Shown here in pieces: positions 5,588-8,890 of a stretch of 8,890 nt of DNA (position 1 is the first letter of the stretch; the number at the start of each line of letters is the position of its first letter). Both the position numbers and the translations under genes were made by a program. The stretch is taken from assembly GCA_018821685.1 (NCBI GenBank), contig JAHJLO010000087.1, forward strand, positions 1 to 8,890. The letters are read 5' to 3'. The notes beneath the pieces were generated by a model. It had not been told where the DNA came from. It was given only the letters and a program-made list of their open reading frames with translations, and made no database searches. Source of the DNA: Patescibacteria group bacterium. GTDB lineage: Bacteria > Patescibacteriota > Minisyncoccia > Phycocordibacterales > UBA12079.

Positions 5588-5604
5588 CTCATGTATGTTA
5601 AAAT
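5575..5604 (+). promoter_or_regulatory. Extended -10 promoter giving a leaderless dnaE mRNA
   Basis: TAAAAT (5599-5604, 5 of 6 to consensus) is preceded by TGT, an extended -10 motif. A weak TGTAAA (5575-5580) sits 18 nt upstream at the -35 position. The expected start is at about 5611, the A of the dnaE ATG. No Shine-Dalgarno lies before the ATG, which agrees with a leaderless transcript. An imperfect palindrome (5589-5614, 9 of 10 arm positions paired) is centred on the -10. Confidence 0.55.
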
Positions 5605-5614
5605 ACAGACATGA
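5589..5614. repeat. Palindrome covering the dnaE -10 box and start codon
   Basis: Arms TCATGTATGT and ACAGACATGA pair at 9 of 10 positions around a 6-nt AT centre made of the -10 box. The position over the core promoter suggests a repressor operator, but chance in AT-rich DNA is possible. Confidence 0.4.
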
Positions 5615-8600
5615 AATCTAAATTCACCCACCTCCATAATCACTCTCACTACAGTCTTCTGACTGCCCTACCTAAAATTCCTGACCTTGTTAAAACAGCC
5701 AAAGAAGACGGGATGGAAGCTCTAGCTCTTACTGATGATGGTAACATGTACGCCACCATTGATTTTTACAAAACCTGTAAGAAAAACGATATCAAGCCTA
5801 TAATCGGGGTTGATTTTTATGTAGCGGCAAGAACAAGACACGACAAACAACATGGAATCGATAATAGAAGAAGTCGTTTAATTATGCTCGCAAAAAATGA
5901 AACGGGTTACAAAAATTTATTAAAACTAGTTTCTAAATCGAACCTTGAAGGTTTCTACTATAAAGCCAGAATTGATCGAGAGCTTATTGAAAAATACAAA
6001 GAAGGTTTGACTTGCATTTCACCTCACTTTGCAGGAGAAATTGCCCAAGCTCTGAAGGTTAACAATTTTGAAAAAGCAGAGGAAGTTATCGACTGGTATA
6101 AAAAACAATTCGGTGAAGATTTTTATTTTGAAATAACTCACCACCCTGAAGTCACCGGGCAAATAGAATTGAAAGAAAAAATTGTTGAATTTGGTAAAAA
6201 AAAGAATGTTCCAATTGTCGCTGCTCACGATACCTATTATTTAAAAAAAGAAGATAAAAGAGCTCGAGATATTTTATTATCCATTCAAACTTCTAGCGGA
6301 GGTTCTTATAGTGGAGAACATGACGACTTTTCTTTTATAACTCAAAAACAAGCTCGGGAATACTTTAAAGACACCCCAGAAGCCATCGAAAATATTCAAA
6401 AAATAGTAGACAAATGTAATGTTGAAATTGATATCGACAGCTGGTACTTCCCTGAAATTGATATCCCTGAAAACGAAGACTACAACAGTTGGTTAAGGAA
6501 AACTACTTACAGCGGTATTGAAAAAAGAGGTCTAGAAAAAACAAAAGAAATTGAAGACCGCATCGAATACGAGCTAGAAATTATCAAAAACAAGGGTTAT
6601 TCTTCCTATTTCTTAATCGTGGCAGATTTAATTAATCATGCTAGAAGCGTCGGTATTTACACAAACACGAGAGGTTCTGCTGCAGGTAGTCTTGTTTCCT
6701 ATTTAAACTTTATTACGAAAGTAAATCCAATCGAACTTAAACTACCTTTTGAAAGATTTATGAACCCAGGGCGTCCCGGTATTCCTGATATTGATGTCGA
6801 TATTGCTGATATACGAAGAGATGATGTTATCGATTATCTTAAAGAAAAATATGGGAAAAAAGCAGTAGCTCAAATAGGAACTTTCGGTACCATGGCGGCT
6901 CGAGGTTCTGTTCGAGACGTAACAAGAGCTCTTGGTTATCCCTATTCTCTTGGTGACCAAATTGCAAAACTTATTCCTATGGGTGCTCAAGGATTTCCTA
7001 TGACAATCGATCGTGCCTTAGATATGGAAGAAGATTTAAAAGAACTTCACAAAGAAAATAAAGATGTTCAAGAAATAATTAAATATGCTAAAAAGATTGA
7101 AGGTTGTGCTCGACATATTTCAACTCACGCTGCGGGAGTTTTAGTTTCCCCTTCTCGTGTTGATGATTTTACTCCAGTCCAGCTTGATAAAGAAGGAAAA
7201 ATTATTACCCAATACGATATGTACACAGGGGATCGCGATGGTGTGGTTAACTTACCTAAATTTGATATCCTTGGAATTAAAAACTTATCGATTCTTGCCA
7301 ACGCAATTAAACTCGCAAAAGAAAGAAAAGGTGTTGTTATAGATTTAGATAATATAGACCTCACCGATCAAACAACCTACGATATGCTCGCTAAAGGAGA
7401 AACCCTTGGAACTTTCCAATTAAATGGACAAGGAATGACTCAATACTTAAGAGAACTAGAACCAAAAAATATTTGGGATATTATGGCCATGGTAGCTTTA
7501 TATCGCCCAGGGCCTATGGCTTTTATTCCTGATTATATTGCCAGAAAAAAGAATCCTGAACTTGTAACTTACCTTCATCCAGAATTAAAAGATATTCTAG
7601 AACCAACCTACGGAATCATTATCTATCAAGATGACGTCATGCTTATTGCTGTGAATATGGCTGGTTATACATGGGCAGAAGCTGATAAATTCCGAAAAGC
7701 CATGGGAAAGAAAATTCCAGAAATGATGCAACAACAAAAAGAAAAATTCTTTAAGGGTTGTAAGGATCACGGAGGTATTGAGAAATCCATAATTCAAGAA
7801 TTATGGGACACCATTGAAACATTCGCCGCCTATGGATTCAATAAGGCCCATTCAGCCAGTTACGGACGTGTCGCCTACGAAACTTCCTACATGAAAGCCA
7901 ACTTCCCTATTGAATATATGACAGCCTTATTGATGGCTGACTCAGGAGATACTGACAAAGTGGCTGAATATATTTCAGAATGTAAAAGATTAAATATCCA
8001 GGTTCTTCCACCTGATATAAATGAAAGTTTTACAGATTTTACAATTGTTAATTTTGAAGAAGAAGGAGAAAAAAAAGAAGCAATTCGATTCGGTCTTCAG
8101 ACAATCAAAAACTTTGGAGAAGGAATTGCAAATGCAATTATTGAAGAAAGGACTAAAGGAGGAAAGTTTAAATCACTGGATAATTTTTTAGAAAGAATCC
8201 AAGATAGAAATTTAAACAAAAAATCACTTGAAGCCTTAACAAAATGCGGGGCAATGGATTCCTTAGGAGAAAGAGGCCAAATTCTAGAAAACATGCCAGA
8301 CCTTTTAAATTACAATAAAGAAATCGCGAACAAACCAGAAGAACAGAATTCTTTGTTTGGATTAATGAGCGAAGGCTCAACTATTCCTGGATTCAAATTA
8401 AAAAAGTCAAACCCTGCCAAAAAAGAAGATAAACTTTCTTGGGAAAAAGAATTGCTCGGATTATATATTTCAGGACACCCTCTAGATAGATTTAAAGATT
8501 TATTAAGCAGAGAAGGAAGAAATATAAAAGATTTAAAAGAAAGTTCTCCAGAAAACTCATCCATTGTTATTGCTGGAATTATAGATGAAGTTAAAGAAAT

Positions 8601-8802
8601 TTTAACTAAAAAAGAAAAGAAGATGGCGTTTGTAAAAGTCTCAGACTTCAGTGATTCAATGGAAGTTGTTGTCTTCCCAAAAGTTTACGATGATTACAAA
8701 CACCTTCTAGAAGCTGACAAGTGTGTGGCGTTGAGAGGAAAAATCTCTAAACGGAACGACGAGACTAGTCTATTAGTTGACGCATTAAAGGAATTAAAAT
8801 AA
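5611..8802 (+). CDS. dnaE: DNA polymerase III subunit alpha (DnaE)
   Basis: This is the catalytic subunit of the replicative DNA polymerase. The protein has 1063 residues, shorter than the 1160 of E. coli, and ends after the OB fold with no tau-binding C-terminal domain. Order: PHP domain about 1-280; palm/fingers with RGSAAGS (354-360), PDIDVD with catalytic D395 and D397, and KFDILG with D552; the fingers segment ALYRPGPM, YQDDVM and YGFNKAHSASYG; helix-hairpin-helix about 800-910, with FGLQTIKNFGEGIANAII; OB fold about 985-1060. All three catalytic aspartates are intact. The PHP site departs from the canonical pattern: TDDG (41-44) for TDHG, GVDFY (66-70) for the usual GxExY, and HDTYY (206-210) where NDxHY is common, so PHP nuclease activity is doubtful. 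The ATG has no Shine-Dalgarno and is likely leaderless. It is divergent from the protease gene and followed 7 nt later by another + strand start. Confidence 0.97.
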   Translation: MKSKFTHLHNHSHYSLLTALPKIPDLVKTAKEDGMEALALTDDGNMYATIDFYKTCKKNDIKPIIGVDFYVAARTRHDKQHGIDNRRSRLIMLAKNETGYKNLLKLVSKSNLEGFYYKARIDRELIEKYKEGLTCISPHFAGEIAQALKVNNFEKAEEVIDWYKKQFGEDFYFEITHHPEVTGQIELKEKIVEFGKKKNVPIVAAHDTYYLKKEDKRARDILLSIQTSSGGSYSGEHDDFSFITQKQAREYFKDTPEAIENIQKIVDKCNVEIDIDSWYFPEIDIPENEDYNSWLRKTTYSGIEKRGLEKTKEIEDRIEYELEIIKNKGYSSYFLIVADLINHARSVGIYTNTRGSAAGSLVSYLNFITKVNPIELKLPFERFMNPGRPGIPDIDVDIADIRRDDVIDYLKEKYGKKAVAQIGTFGTMAARGSVRDVTRALGYPYSLGDQIAKLIPMGAQGFPMTIDRALDMEEDLKELHKENKDVQEIIKYAKKIEGCARHISTHAAGVLVSPSRVDDFTPVQLDKEGKIITQYDMYTGDRDGVVNLPKFDILGIKNLSILANAIKLAKERKGVVIDLDNIDLTDQTTYDMLAKGETLGTFQLNGQGMTQYLRELEPKNIWDIMAMVALYRPGPMAFIPDYIARKKNPELVTYLHPELKDILEPTYGIIIYQDDVMLIAVNMAGYTWAEADKFRKAMGKKIPEMMQQQKEKFFKGCKDHGGIEKSIIQELWDTIETFAAYGFNKAHSASYGRVAYETSYMKANFPIEYMTALLMADSGDTDKVAEYISECKRLNIQVLPPDINESFTDFTIVNFEEEGEKKEAIRFGLQTIKNFGEGIANAIIEERTKGGKFKSLDNFLERIQDRNLNKKSLEALTKCGAMDSLGERGQILENMPDLLNYNKEIANKPEEQNSLFGLMSEGSTIPGFKLKKSNPAKKEDKLSWEKELLGLYISGHPLDRFKDLLSREGRNIKDLKESSPENSSIVIAGIIDEVKEILTKKEKKMAFVKVSDFSDSMEVVVFPKVYDDYKHLLEADKCVALRGKISKRNDETSLLVDALKELK

Positions 8803-8809
8803 AAAAAAT

Positions 8810-8890
8810 ATGTTTAAATTTATAAAAGGTGTTGCTCCTTGGTATTTAAGGCCAGCCTATTTAATAGAAATTGTGCCAGAAATAATAAAA
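8810..8890 (+). CDS. Start of an unrecognised gene (3'-truncated by window edge)
   Basis: ATG at 8810, 7 nt after the dnaE stop, opens a frame with 27 codons and no stop before the window end. It begins MFKFIKGVAPWYLRPAYLIE and continues with a hydrophobic, basic stretch. That is too short to assign a family. The hydrophobic N terminus might be membrane-associated or simply an amphipathic helix. The tight spacing suggests co-transcription with dnaE. An AGGA lies about 17 nt upstream, too far for a normal Shine-Dalgarno. Confidence 0.55.
   Translation, partial: MFKFIKGVAPWYLRPAYLIEIVPEIIK

Noticed and set aside
7157..7364. Short frames on both strands inside dnaE
   Set aside because: They lie within the conserved DnaE coding sequence and show no independent start signals or recognisable domains.
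1..8890. CRISPR array, tRNA, rRNA, known riboswitch, integrase or transposase
   Set aside because: No spaced direct repeats of CRISPR length, no cloverleaf with acceptor and T-loop consensus, and no recombinase motifs were seen on either strand.

Overview
The window is AT-rich (roughly two thirds A+T by eye), densely coded bacterial DNA. It looks like a piece of a reduced-genome bacterium of the Candidate Phyla Radiation (Patescibacteria/Parcubacteria, Nomurabacteria-like). That assignment is an inference. It rests on short gaps, mostly absent Shine-Dalgarno sequences, a short DnaE with diverged PHP residues, a NusB-NUDIX fusion and several housekeeping genes mixed with small proteins I do not recognise. 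No phage, transposase, CRISPR, tRNA or rRNA gene is visible.

Layout, left to right. (1) The 3' part of dprA (+, 1-729) is cut by the window edge and ends at a symmetric, probably bidirectional terminator (740-780). (2) A lone unrecognised gene (-, 801-1235) converges on dprA and is shielded upstream by the terminator of the next operon. (3) A minus-strand operon is read nusB-NUDIX fusion (2580-3491), then a 113-residue unknown protein (2105-2446), then RNase III (rnc, start chosen at 2100). It ends at a 17-bp hairpin terminator (1334-1372). A 125-bp inverted-repeat-bounded, GC-richer element (2461-2585) lies inside this operon. (4) rpmF (ribosomal protein L32 with a charged C-terminal extension, -, 3704-3994) has its own putative promoter and a 24-bp hairpin terminator that overlaps its stop codon. 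(5) A two-gene minus-strand unit encodes a signal-less trypsin-like serine protease (4688-5476) and RNase HII (rnhB, 4059-4685), separated by 2 nt. (6) dnaE (+, 5611-8802), the replicative polymerase alpha subunit, is divergent from the protease and appears to be leaderless. It is followed after 7 nt by the start of an unrecognised gene running off the window (8810-8890).

The genes are mainly information processing: DNA uptake/recombination (DprA), replication (DnaE), RNA-DNA hybrid removal (RNase HII), and rRNA transcription, processing and ribosome assembly (NusB, RNase III, L32). Co-transcription of nusB and rnc makes sense for rRNA synthesis and maturation.

The most interesting non-textbook signals are the 2461-2585 structured element, a perfect 14-bp inverted repeat inside the rnhB coding sequence, the NusB-NUDIX fusion, the degenerate PHP metal site of DnaE, the leaderless dnaE promoter with a palindrome over its -10 box and a 7-nt tandem repeat just upstream, and the cytoplasmic protease coupled to rnhB. 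I do not see a clearly new multi-gene system. There is no gene-free stretch over 300 bases; the longest gaps are 3492-3703 and 1236-1410.
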